From the NCBI GenBank assembly GCA_013400115.1, contig VXBP01002799.1:186001-250000 (forward strand): a stretch of 64,000 nt of DNA. The letters run 5' to 3'. A program made the position numbers and the translations under genes. Positions 47,657 through 60,732 of the stretch are shown in pieces (position 1 is the stretch's first letter; every line of letters begins with the position of its first letter). The notes beneath the pieces are model-generated. The model did no database searches. It saw only the letters and a list, made by a program, of their open reading frames with translations, and was not told the origin of the DNA. Origin of the DNA: Rhinopomastus cyanomelas (lineage: Eukaryota > Chordata > Aves > Bucerotiformes > Rhinopomastidae).

Positions 47657-48411
47657 AAATAAAACTGCTGAAGAAGGTAATAGGCATTAGAAGATGAAAT
47701 ACACGCTCCAGTTTTCAAGGAAAGCATGTTAATACCTAATACATGGTAGGGGAAGGAATAGTAACACAAGAAAAAAAAATATCCATTATAAAAATGTTGC
47801 TTCAGTGCTGCCAGGTGAAGATCAGCAGGACCCACAGCGATCTGCTGAGCAAATGCCCGTCATGCAAGCTGAAACTGCCCAAGAGCAGCTTTTGGTGACA
47901 TATCCAATTTCAGTGTTTACAATGCATGAACTATTAAACTCAGCCAATATGACTCTTTATGGCAGCCTTTTTCAGAGGTATATGCTGACTACCACTTTAA
48001 TGTAGAGAAGTATTTTGTTTGGTTTTCAGAACATATTTCCCAAGGAGAAGTGCTAGTTTGTAGCACCGACTGATGGAGATCCTGAAGACAGGAAGAAAAT
48101 AACCCACAACAAACTGTTGATATCAAGACTGCTATTCACCAGCCACCTGCACATCAACATGACTTCTCTTCTGTGGTATTTTCCCTGAGAAACAAGGAAG
48201 ACACATGGTGGATATAATTTAAACCTAGCAGATAATGTTTGGCAGGCATTACTCTCTCAAAAGATTAATAGTGCCATTAATAAGAGGCCAGAATTAAGGT
48301 TAACTATTTGTGTAAACAGATATTTGTCTAAATAAATACCTGCTTCTTGTTTTTATATATGCTGGTAATAATCTTGTACCCACATTAATACATACACACC
48401 TTGTAGAGTTG
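47657..48411. other. Unique stretch, no gene seen
   Basis: No gene or repeat recognised downstream of the provirus. Confidence 0.5.
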
Positions 48412-48669
48412 CGGTTTTATCACAGGCTAAAGGCCAGCCACAAGATGCGATCTCGACCATATCTGCCTGACTTCTATATTGAAAGGGTTATCAGGCATTG
48501 GAACAGGCTGCTCCAGGAGGTGGTTAAATCACCACTCTGATCATCTTTATGAGTCATGTAGATATGTAGCTTAGGTACAGGGCTTAAGAGTGGGCTTAGT
48601 ACAGTTGGGTAAATGGTTGGACTCAATGGTGTTAAAGGTTTTTTCCAACCTAAATGCTTCTACGACTCC
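48412..48669 (+). mobile_element. CR1: Old CR1 3' region
   Basis: 'tcacaggctaaaggccagcc' through 'ggaacaggctgctccaggag' and 'ggttggactcaatggtgtta' to 'aacctaaatgcttctacgac'. This is the diverged ORF2 end and 3' UTR of an older CR1 subfamily on the plus strand. Frames are broken. Confidence 0.85.
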
Positions 48670-51600
48670 AAGTGGTGTCAGTCTGAACATGACTGGGAAG
48701 AAATCACAGTCCATCCATGCAACCTGCCCTCAGTAATGTTTTCTCATGTGGTACAATGACCAAGTTCCGTACCTCTGGCTCTCCCAACCTCTCAACCCAA
48801 CACAATCCCCTTTAACAAGTGTTCTTCCAGTCCTTAACCTCTCTTTAGCAAAAGAAATTTAGATTGCAGATAGGAAATAATGGCAGAGAGCAGCAACAAA
48901 ATCTGATTTTTGGGTTAGTTCTTTGGGCGTTTCACCTTTTGATTTGTTAGCAAAAACTGAAATAATTAAACTCTGTAGATTCTAAATTGCACATTATCAC
49001 ATCTGTGGAACCAGATTACACAGCCACCAGTATGTACTACCCTTCTGTCAACTACATAAATTAAATTCCTGTGGAATTTTGATGGTGGGAAGAGATTTCC
49101 AAAAAGACCAGACATCACTCTCAAAGAATATGTTCTGCACTGATATCCACCAAGAACATGTGGAAAAGTCATCAGTATTACTAGACGCGCTGGTTTTGTT
49201 TACTAAGCAGCACTGGTACTGTCATTTATTGGCTAAGACTTTCAATGTGGTTTTATCAGAGGGTTGAACTGGTTTAGGTTTGGCTTTTGAGAGACAGAGC
49301 CTGTCCACCCACTTTTGTTTTTAACAGAATTGCTTTCAACTGTATCAGTAGGTTTTCTAAGTCACTGGGCATTAATTGGGGCATTAGTGGTGTCTTAGGA
49401 AAGTAGGTATGGCAAAGCACATTTGTGGGCAGGACTTCATGGGAAAGAGTTCCTTACAGACATCAACGAGATTCCTAATATTCTAATTATCCAAAATACA
49501 GAGGTGATTCTGCGTATGTATGGATAATGAGATGCTTAAGCTCAAATACGGACTGGAAAGGTCAGTATCACTGGAACTGCTCAGCTCAGATGCTAAATGC
49601 CAAACCCCCATTTTCTAAGTCACAGAGCTATCAAGTCTCACACAGAGAACATGTTACTGAAGCTGGTCTTTTATTTGGCACTCAGCACCAAGAAATGCTT
49701 AGCAAAACAGCATTTTTTAAATGGAATATTCCATGACTCATATCAGTCTAAATTAGGGTTTAATTTTAAGCAGCAGCAAAACTAACTGCAGCAGGAATAG
49801 CCACCAGGATTGATACAAACCAGTCTCTCTCCACAGCACTACTCCTCAGGCTAAATGAGTGCCACACACCTCTTGCTAATCTTCACTTCAGGGAATTCGG
49901 CAATTCTCCTACAGAACTACTTATTGTGAGACCAAACATTTCCCCCAAGCATCTAGCACTGCATTATTTTGTACTTGTCAATACTGGAAAAAAGCCCTTT
50001 TCTTCTATTATCTACTGACCTAAATAAAACATCTTCATGCAGGGAATGCCCCAGGTCCTTTTCAACAGAGTTGGTAAGTTCCCCCTCCCTCTGTTCCCCT
50101 TTCCCAGCAGGGACCAGTAATTATCAGCAACACGTTTGTTCTGACTTCACAGTATGTGTCCTGTTGAACAAAGGGTTGTTGAACAATATTATGTTACCAA
50201 AACACCTGCTACTGCATGAAGACCGACAGAAGTCCAACAGCTAGACTCCATCATCTAATCTAGCAGACTGATTTCTCTTTCTACTCCTATCTGTCTTACT
50301 GTGGTAACCTTTAATTTAGGTTCTTAGAAATTATTTTCTCTACTATTTATAACGCATAACAATTCAGATTTTATGTAACCATGTGTTTACTTTCATTGCT
50401 CCTTGGCTTTATCAAATACAAGAGAATTACTCTTTGAGGACCAGGAGACCACAGCAGTTTTTCAAATCTTCTCAGATTCCCAAAGAATAAATTTATATGA
50501 GTTGTATTAAACACAAATATTACCTGTTACCTTTTCCATAGGGACAGAAGAGCATTAAAAGCATGGCCACAGGGACCACAAAGAAAAGAAAAAAGCACTA
50601 AGAACTAAAGAGGATTCCCTGTGCACATCAAAGGACATATTTCTTCATGTTGGTCCATCTCCAGTCAAGACAGATCAAGCAATTAAGTGACAGCAGAAAG
50701 ACTTCCAAAGCTGAGAGCAAAAGAACTGGGTGCTTCCATGCAAGTGAATGTTACAGAAGTTTCTGGGGAATCTGAGACCCATCTCTTAAAAAAAAAAGAT
50801 CTGCTGGATTCCTTCTTCACTCTAGAAATACTGGATTTGCCCTCCAACTCTACATAAGTAGAAAGGATTTTAAAGGACAAACATTATCTAGTCTGTCCTC
50901 CCCCATTTCAAGACATTAGCAACATTTAGATGAAGAATCACAAACCATAAAAGAAAGGGTTCAGTGCTGTAAACACTAAGCTATACCACATCCGACTTGA
51001 GAAGGTATTTCAGTACCTACTGAGCCCAGCTGAGTAATAACAACATTGACACGCACTCCAATCCCATTTAAATTGGTCCATTTCAGAACCACACAAAGCA
51101 ATCATATCACCATTCTGACCTTTCCTTAAAAAAATATAGGAAATAAGTAAAAATGGAAAAGTCTGGAGTAACTAGCACTCATGTTAGACAATTCAATGAA
51201 ATATCATTTGAAAGCTGTTGGTATTATTTGTATTCTAAAGAAAGATTGACATTCCTCAACTCTTTCATTCTCCATAAAACACTACTCAAATATAACACCT
51301 AGAAGATGGCACAACACTAGTGCAAGCTTTTCTTTTCCACCTCAGCCTGTCAGAAGTTCAAGCAGCACTCAATTTGAAGAAAAATAAGCAGTTGGACTGG
51401 CTCTGTATGGTTCTTTTGCAGAGGTTTGGCACACTTCGATCTTCACTCTTTACAACCTGTGAAGAGTGCTACCACTCAGCAAGCCTTGTCAAGCCTGCTG
51501 ACACAGAGCAAAGTGTCATCAGTTTGCCTACAGCAATTTCAAATATCTTTGAGTCTTGTATGACTAACTAGAATGCTCTAGCACTTTTGGCATTTGTCTA

Positions 51601-54600
51601 CAGATACTGAAATATTCACGCAGGCAGTCTTCACGAAGAAGCAGCACACTGAAACATCTTGGAGATACTTGGACATTAATGCATTGATCAGGCAACATAT
51701 GAAGTTAACCAATGCCAAACTGTTAAAATAATGCCACTTCATCTAATGGCACAGATGGAGATTCATCCTATCACCACTTTAGGTGGGTGTGCAGTCACCC
51801 TCATGCAAGAACAAACAAGTCATTCAGATCCTGGAATGCCTCTCACTCAGCATGGCTACATCCAACACCCTCTGTTTCCTTCACGAGTACAAGACAATCA
51901 CATTCTGTACAGAATGTGCTGGTAGTGTTGCTAAGGAGGATGCCTGTACTTAGCTTCTAACAATTAGGTTTGGAGCAAAAGGTTGAAAACAGCACCCACA
52001 AATGGAGAGCACACAACTCATCCTGCATTTTTACCATTAAAGCCACACGTGCTAATAGCTCAGTATATTCAAAAGAGCCCGGGGACAGTTTGATTTGTTT
52101 TTCCAAACAAGTTTTATATTAAAAATTGCTGTTCATTACACTAAGATTTTCTCCACAGGTTGATTGCATGGGCTTGAAAAAACAACACAATCCACCAAAC
52201 CAACAACCAAACAAGGTCTGTGCTCCTTTGTGCACTCTACCATCAGACCTCAACTAAGAGTCAAACTTTATCCCATTCTGAAAGGTGGAATTCATTTCCC
52301 CTACAGACAGCACACTAGTCTGTCTTCTCACATACAACAAAGCAATGGGAGATCTGGCCTATCTTACTGAAAGAGTTTCTACTCACACTGCTTATAAAAT
52401 AAGGGAAAGGAAAAGGCAACAAAACTGCATTTGTAGTGCTCTAAGATCCTAAAGCTGATAGTAATTGCAGAAGGAGAGGAAAATTTGGGGGAAGTGTATT
52501 GCTTTTTAATAGAAATAGTCTATTAGGGCTTTAGGAACCCCATTCCAAGGAAACCAAACTATGCTTTCTTCATTTCTTTCAAATATGCCTTGCCATCTAG
52601 AACAAGTGCAGGATGTGCCTACCAAATGAGAAAAATGTCTTCATGTGAAAGGTAAAGTTCCAACATTTTTTCATAGCAAATAGTAAGAACTACCAGGAGG
52701 TTTTGTTAAAAGCTACATTTACTTGTTTGGGAAAGTTAGAACATGTATAAAGGAACAACTTAAGGAAAATCAAGTATCAGCCATGCCAGTCTTAGGAGGA
52801 GCTCCAAAGAACCATTATTTTGAAAACTCAGCTTGATACTAAATTAAAAAAACTTATGAACACAAAAAAATCTCTCCCTATGCTTCTCTCACACAAACAG
52901 CGATTTCTGAAGACACTTCTAAAGAGGCATATCCCTTCTTCAAAATATTTACCCACAACTGCAAACACCAGCAGTAAAACAGAACTGTACTGCTTCCCAC
53001 AACTTTGCTGCTTAAGTATTTAGCATATTTTGGCAGAAATTCTCTCTGCATATATTCACTTCTCTTTTAATTAAAAAGGTACAAGAGCACTGTGTGCAAT
53101 ATATCCCCCAAAACAATCTCCGCCAGCCTAGATCCAACACTGCTGCTGCTGATTCAGCAACATGACTATTAATGCCAAAGGCTAAAACAATTAGATTTGA
53201 ACTTGATGAAGTAGCAGCACTTTCCATTTACTAAATGATGTTGAAGCGTTTTCCTATCTTTGTGTGTACGTACCTACAGGTGCCCTATGCATTAGCCTCA
53301 GTGTTTGCCTCTGCCACTCTGACTTGTAACCACAAATACAAGGAACAGATTATAACCCTGATAGTCTGATTATCTCTGTTGTCACATTTCTCTGGGGCAC
53401 TGTGTAATTGTTTCCCCAACAAGTATAGTGATGTCTTAATGCTGACGACAGGATGGATTTCAGCTAAACTGTCTAAGCATTATCTGTTCCACAGAGAGGA
53501 AAGAGAGGTCCCAGGGGTCAGAACATAAAGATGAATTATTAGCTACTCACCAACATCAGCAATAGGCACCAAAGGAATATCATAAACACAGCCCATACAC
53601 CACTTACATTATTTTCTCTACCACACATCAGCTATTATTGATGAATCTCATCAATAGAAGTAGTTCTTTCCAATTTTGAGCACAGTTATGAAGATTACTC
53701 AATTTTAGACTTATACAGTATGAGGAAAAACCCCAAAACACAAGGCTTGTAAAAATTACAACAGAAAAGATAATCTTTTTCTTTGTCATAAACAGCAGAA
53801 GGCAAACCGGAGGATGCTGTGCTTAGTGGTAGAAAGTCTCAGCAAGGTCAGTTTCCATCTCAAACACATGGCAGAGCTTTTAGTCTCTTGAAAGCCCAGG
53901 TAAGAGAGCTGGATATGCTTTACTTTAAAGGATTAGGCGTGAGAAGTTAGTCAGGTCTCCACTCAGCCCCAGGATTTAGATTGTTCACTTGCTAATCTTT
54001 TCCTCTTGGAACATACTAAGAGCTTCACTCAGAGCAATTTGCAAAGCAAGGCTGTGAGGAGCCAAGCACATGGCACAGATGTAAGGCTAAGTACATACCA
54101 TGGGACCCTTCAGTTTTAGCTTTGGAAATTATGTACTCATCATCCATATTTCTGCTGTGGAAGCTGTAGATCTTATCTTCCAGCAAAATAGGGGGGCTTG
54201 GGTGTAATTTCTTCAGTGCACAAAATGCAGCCTTGAAGAGGAAAATGATTACTACCAAAGAATGTTTCAACATCGAGTAGCAGCTCAGAAAATAAAAACC
54301 TTTTGGAAATCAGTGATGATATTTCCTTTCTTGTTTGCAGATGTCATAAAGAGGTGAGATGCAGGAAATGAGAACTGAGAAAAAAACAAGTTATTTATAA
54401 TTAAATATGACCATATAAATGAAGAGGCATATAAAGAAATTCAGAATGATATTTCAATCTTTGTATCAGCCATTTAAAATAATTAGGAAATGGTGTGTAG
54501 AAGGAAAAGCAAAAGCTACCAAAGGCTGCCCAGGGGGCATCCTTATGGGGCAAACCAGGATGTTATCCTGGAGCTTCTTCAGATAAACAACTGTTACCTG

Positions 54601-57600
54601 CACTTCAATTAGAAGACTGAAAGATATTCAGCATTACACCAAAGGCAACAGAACAGTGTCCAGTCTGCAGGAGTATGAAATCTAGCAGTGTGGTTTTATC
54701 TGTCAGAGTTTGAAATAAGATATGTTTGACATAATCAGCTTCATAGGTGAGGTCAGTTGACTGATTTACCTTGGTAACTTCTAGTTGAAGAAGGATTGAG
54801 GGAACAAAGGCTAGGGAAGGAGTGGGACCGTTTCTTTGTAAAGCCCAACCTTACAAAAAGTACACCTTTATTTTGGATCACCAATCACATAGTGAAGAGA
54901 GATTAAAAATAGAGATCAAAATACTTTACATGCAGTAGGCTATTTTCAGGAATGATCCACAAGTCCCAGGTAGAAGAGGTGATTTGGAAGATTGCAAGAA
55001 AGGTATCAGACTATAACCATCATTGATATAAGAAAAAATTGCCACTAGAGACAATATGCTCTAAAAGATACGTATGTTCAAAAAGGGGATTTTCACGAAG
55101 GTGCAGAGACAAACTGAAACTTCACTTCAAAGCAGCCATCTTCCAAGTATCAAAATCACTAACACAAGTTCATCTGAGCTTGGCTACTCTTGGAGAGCCA
55201 AAGCAGATCAGATGCCACCCTCTGGACCTTTTTGATTGATGGAAAAAGATCTCATGCAACTGTGACATTAAAATGCTATTAAAACATTCAAGACAGCCTT
55301 ACGTGAAGCATGCAAACCCAGGAATTTAGAGCAGAGATTTATTAAAAACCCCAACTAACAGCACCATAAGAAGTTCTAACTTGTGCTGAACTAAGGCAAC
55401 CTTCTCATGTAGAACTATCCTGAGGTACTGCACTTTAACAGGTATACTCACTAGAGATTTAGAGACATCCGTGGGATTGACTGCATTCTGTTCTCTAAGA
55501 AACTGAAGCAAACAAGTAAATGTGCTACTTCTAAAGCATTCCCATTTTTCAGGGAACACATTCTTATACTTCTGCAGATTACATACCACGTTCTAGTGCC
55601 CTCAGTGCTTCTGCACTTACTATTTTCCTTACAGCCACTAATTAGCACACCAAAGTGTAGCAAAACTGATAGGTAAATCATCCTTTAAGAGCATTAGAAA
55701 CGTTTTCCAGATAAATAATTACATTAAAATATGTTTGAGCATTCATTTTTCTGTGCTACATGATGAAAAGTATGTTTTAAAATCCAAATTTGCATTCCAC
55801 ATTAGCACTTGTAATTTCTCTCGCATATCGTACCTTTTAGAGTAGCATGAATCTTCCTAACCTTCCTTCTTACACACTGCCCTTTAAAAATCAACAGGAC
55901 CAAAAATACCAACCACTGCTCATACCCGACAAACTGCTGAGCCTCTAACAGCTTCTCTGGTGATTATTCACACTTTCCTCTCCCTCTTGTCTGTCACAAA
56001 TGGCAAATCTGCACTTGCATGCCTAGATCCCTCTTTACAAAGTCAAGCTTTAATCCATGTAAGTGGTCACTTGGGTTTGTGTTGAAAGCACACACGTAGA
56101 GCAATCACCTACTTAACTTTACCTGTAATCCAAGATAAAAATAATACAATTTTGTATTTGTTGTTAGACTTCCCAAATTAACAATCAGCAGACTTCCACA
56201 AGAAGGCAGTAGAAGCAGATCAGTTTTGTTTTGTTGTTTTTAGAACTTATAAAACCTAACAGCCTGCACAGAGATGATTTCCACTTCTAAACTACTTGAA
56301 ACACTGCCTGTTTAAAAGCCCCTTTGGTTATTTTGACGTGGCATTACACCAAAAGAACAAAAAATGGCCAGGCTTTGCCAGGATCTAAGCCACGCATGCT
56401 GGTTAGAAGAGTTACTGAAGAAACTGAAGAAGCAATTCCAGGTGCTTTTGACTCCAGCTGTCTAATTTAAAACTACATCTCTTGCAAAGAAACAGAATAA
56501 TAAGATAACTCCCACACACCACAGGCCTTTAAGTTCCCTGGAAAACAGGACAAAGTCTCATTTCTAAAAACCCAAGGCCATCTTTAAGATGTAGCCTTAG
56601 AGGCACTGTTACCCTCTATAGCTGGAACATGCGTGTTGATACAGACACAGAATTGCAGCAAAGATGCCCATGCACCCTTTTAGACAATGGACATGGCACT
56701 GCCTCGCCAAGCACCTCTGCAGGGAATTCAGTAAACTGAGTATCTGTTCAAGATCATGTTTTTCCAAGTGGTGGTGGTGTATCTGTTGCCTGTCAGCTGT
56801 CCACAAAAGAGCATATGGACACAAGAAGAGAAACACCACGCTAAGATGTGGTTTTTCTGCTTTGTTATATCAAATGGACAGCAGTTTTAACTAAGATTTG
56901 TTCAACTAGTTTAACTGTAGGACCACTAAATCAAATGTTATTGATAGTAAAAGACTGCCACATGCACACATATCCAGCTATGAGTCAAGCCACATGCAAA
57001 GAGAATACACCAAATTTAAGTCTCAAACTCCACTCACAGAACTTTTTTCCTTTCTAAATATTGTTCTGTGAAACAAAATCTTTCAAGTTTTAACCGTCAA
57101 ATCCCCATCTGCAGGCAGAACAGTCTCACACTGAGACGTGCCAATAACACTCCAGGAGAACTCCCAGACCATTCTCACTTCCCTTGTCCCAGATGATTCC
57201 AGATTTCATTTGGAGCCCAACAGCTCGGACTAGTCACAGGCAGAATTCTCCTGAGAGAGGGCAGTTTGACTAGCCTCAGGTGAAGAGAGCTGAGCCCAGA
57301 CTTCCCTGTAGCTCCACTATGCACTTTAACAAACCAGTTACTAAGAAGGAATGGCTGCAGCTGTGAGTACAGGCTGCTACAGCTATAGTTCACAATACAC
57401 AAAAGGTTATTTAAAATTCCAGTTCTTCCTCCCAAAGATTTTATTTGCACGGAAGGAGAATAATTCAGTTTACTATCTTGTAGTCTAGGGGTCTGAGCTG
57501 CTATCTGTTGGTTGGGTTAAAAACCTTTCACCAGGTTTCTCAACCAGCACTGAGATTATTCCAGTGTGTCACTCCCAGGCACTGATGAGATCTCAGTTAT

Positions 57601-58852
57601 TTAAACACAGGACTTGCAAGATACCTTGTCACAACATCCATGTCCCCTCTCTACATCTGACTCATGACATTTAAACCAAGTCCTGTCATCTTTTGTGAAA
57701 AAATTTAGTACACACAAGGATTAATTGTTTCTTCTTTTCTCAGATCCCTTTGTGTGATCCAACACACACAGCTGCTTTGCTGCTCTGGTGCAAATAACTC
57801 AAAGAGCAACTAAAACTGCTCTGAAGTCCAGCTCATAAATACACTGGACAAATGACCAAAACCTGTTCCCATTTCCCCTCTTTCACAGTCTCTTCCAGAC
57901 AACCAGACTCACAAATTACACACAGTACTGCTCTATATTCTGCCCCTGACATGATGGCAGCAGTTTGCAGTTCAGGCTGAAACAATTCATGGTATATGGC
58001 ATGCTGCTCAGCAAGGTGAAAGAAATATCACGAGCCATCGCTGTGGCTGCAACTTGCCTCAGTCCAAGTGTCTTAGTACAAAGGAAAACAAATCAACCCA
58101 AAAAAATTACTCCAAGCATGGTATGACTTTCACTCTCCCAAGAGACATGCTATACCTCACAGAACACTGCAGTCCTACCCTGCACAGAACTGTCTTCTGC
58201 TGCTCCACTCTCACAGTTGTCACTCTTTAAAATCTTGTTTGATTGCTTTAAATACTATTAAAATCCCAACTGTAAACATAATCAGTGCAGGCCCAGGCCC
58301 TTCCCTTTGTACAGCAGTAATTGATGAACAAAGGGTAGAAGATTGGCCATGCAGACCTAGGAACAAAATGATTTCCAGCACAACCAAACACCTAGCACTG
58401 ATTTTTGTACAGGTTTAGGTCTCATCTGCATTGTATTGTTGTGTTTCAGAGGCTGAAGCAGCCTTGGATGGGCAGGATTTGCACTCTGAAAGATGCTTAG
58501 CAAGGCTGAAGATGCTGTTGCCAGAAACCATCTGTCTTTCCACACATATTTTTCTAGCTAATCATCCGTTCCAACATCAGAAGATATAACTCCAGTCTAA
58601 GGGTCAGAAAATAATTTCAAAGCATGTAATAGATTCCCTGATAGCCTGTTCCTGTCTATCTATGGTCTCACAGAATATAAGATACACCCAGAGTATTGTT
58701 AATGCACAAGAAATTCCCCAACTTGAAAGGTCTTGAATAATGCTACTGTAGAACTACAGAGATACTTTTAAAGTAGATTTTAACTTAAAAGTACCTTCAG
58801 AAACATCTCAGGCGTTGAGATACCACCCAAACAGGCGTTCTCCAAACAGGCG
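48670..58852. other. Long unique AT-rich stretch, no gene seen
   Basis: About 10 kb without a repeat I recognise. Open frames are all under 95 codons, on both strands, without motifs. Microsatellite-like tracts are short. It could be intronic or intergenic. Confidence 0.5.
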
Positions 58853-58885
58853 TTCTGGCAGTTGGACTAGATGATACACTTACAC
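58853..58885 (+). mobile_element. CR1: Tiny CR1 remnant
   Basis: 'ggcagttggactagatgata' is the core of the CR1 3' UTR; flanks are not recognisable. Confidence 0.4.
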
Positions 58886-59289
58886 TCCATATCTCTATTG
58901 ATTGGAGATCAAGCACAAACCACCTCCACAGTGCAAATAATGCATCATTTCCATTCATTTCTTAGATGTTCTACTCACATCAGTATTTGTAGTGTCACAA
59001 AATTGAGCTAGTTTCCAAGCTAACTTGTTACCAATACATTCAGTTTGTCTTTTCTACCTTTGTACACACAGTGGCCTGGGGTAAGTACGGTAATAGACAC
59101 CAAAAACCTGTTCATTCATGCATAGATGGAGTTATTATAATAGTTTGGATGCATTTAAGTCTTTCATGACCCATAAGAACCCTGCCTCAGCTGTTTTTCC
59201 ATTTTTTCCAACAAATTCCTTTGGTAATGGATAATTTGCTGCAAAATGTTAAGAACAGACATAAAATCTCACAACTACTGATCCACTCG
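58886..59289. other. Unique stretch, no gene seen
   Basis: Nothing recognised. Confidence 0.5.
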
Positions 59290-59391
59290 AGGGTACTACT
59301 CAAGGACATGATTGAGCAATGGGTTTGGTAGAGTTAGGTTCATGGTTGACCTAGATGATCTTAAAGGTCTTTTACAACAAACGATTGTATT
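59290..59391 (+). mobile_element. CR1: Old CR1 3' UTR fragment
   Basis: 'gggtttggtagagttaggtt' then 'gacctagatgatcttaaagg' and a degraded tail match the plus-strand end of an older CR1 subfamily. Confidence 0.75.
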
Positions 59392-60194
59392 ATCTCACTG
59401 AAGGAGTTTTCAAGAGAAACATAATACTGCACATGAGCTGTTGCTGTACCAAAAACATAAGTCTTAATGCAGAACTTGAGGCCCCTAACATATGCTTGCC
59501 CTGATGTCCACATGCCATCTTGATAGCCACAACAGATATTCCTGCAATGACAAACTAAGTCCCACGGGAGACAAACTTGAGGAAAGAATAAGGGAAAAAG
59601 ACCAGTTATCACAAAATTTTAATCAAGTGTTCATGATGACTATTAGCTAAATTCTAAGGCTATAAATGTTTATTTCCTTCTATGCACACAGCTCCCTATG
59701 TGTGGCTGGCACTGCCCTCAACTGCAGTATCAGGCCACTTTCATGAATATGCAGAGCAAAGCCTTTCCTGTCTGAGCAACTCACTTGAGCTACTCTCAAG
59801 GAACTAGTCCTATAACACCAGGTATACATGCAAACATTTGAAAATAAAGCTGTTCTTTTCTCTACAATCAATATAAGCTTTTCTCTATTAGTCTCATGTT
59901 ACTGAGGTGATTGGTGCACTCTTTAGAGGAAGCTGAAGAACTTCATCAAAATGCTATATCAAAACCTATAGGCTTGTTCCAAAAAATCCAAAATTAATTA
60001 ATTTTTATAGGCACAGAAATGGACCTCTATATAATATAAAGATCCTCCTGTATTTATCCAAAACCAAAACCTTGCCCACAATCTTCTAATTTTTCCTCTG
60101 ACTACACAAATGGAAGAGGTCAGCATCCTAGGTAACATACACTGGTCCAATTTTGACCAATCAACATTCAAATCATATCTCTAATCATGATAAA
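59392..60194. other. Unique stretch, no gene seen
   Basis: Nothing recognised. Confidence 0.5.
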
Positions 60195-60253
60195 GGGGGG
60201 GGGGGGGTCGTGATGGCAAATCTGCACTCGTCTTGCTTCGCGGGTCCACAGCC
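60195..60253 (-). mobile_element. Short antisense fragment of the solo/kinase-provirus LTR family
   Basis: A run of 13 G (60,195-60,207) is followed by sequence whose reverse complement matches the solo LTR at about 13,728-13,779. Over 39 bases I count 35 identities, including 'gcagatttgccatcacgac' exactly, plus GCTGTGG after a six-base gap. The G run corresponds to the C run at 13,784-13,791. Flanking sequence on either side does not extend the match. Confidence 0.7.
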
Positions 60254-60636
60254 AGAATCGCGCGGGAATGTTGGCACTAGATGTGGGTGATCAATGCGTA
60301 AAGTTGAACATAGGAGGGAATCTATCTGACCTTGTGTTTACTCCCTGTGAATCAGATTATGATTTAATTTCTGCAAAAGCATGCTACACATCTGTGTTTT
60401 TCAGATTACACAGCACCTGCATTCCTCCTATGAACTACAGAAGTATTTAAAGACACGAGGTGTGGCATAACAAGTTAGTGGTAATTAACCCTGTTCAAGG
60501 ATAAATGAACTAGTATACGGCCACTGCTAGACCTTAGCACTTAGCAATCACAGTCACCCCCCTACGCCTTCCTTGCCCTGTATCCCCCTCTCGGGTTTTG
60601 GCTTTCAATTTTTTGTAAAATTTTAAAACACACTTT
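60254..60636. other. Unique stretch after LTR fragment
   Basis: CpG-containing start ('cagaatcgcgcgggaatg') that might be more decayed LTR, then AT-rich sequence. A 60-codon frame at 60,268 is unrecognised. Confidence 0.45.
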
Positions 60637-60732
60637 CACTTGGTCTAGGTGATCCTGCTCTGGCAAGGGGATTGGACTAGATGATACTTTGAGGTCCCTT
60701 CCAATCCCTACTGTTCTGCTATTCTGTGATTC
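60637..60732 (+). mobile_element. CR1: CR1 3' UTR tail
   Basis: 'cacttggtctaggtgatcct', 'ggggattggactagatgata', 'gaggtcccttccaatcccta' and a tail of ATTCTGTG-type units. A short, fairly young, 5'-truncated copy of under 100 bases. Confidence 0.92.

Noticed and set aside
56002..56018. 16-base identity with the LTR fragment at 60,213 (tggcaaatctgcact core)
   Set aside because: Flanks do not match, and a single 16-base match in 64 kb can be chance or a shared micro-remnant; too little to call.
60268..60450. 60-codon frame after the LTR fragment
   Set aside because: No family resemblance and no context; likely chance.
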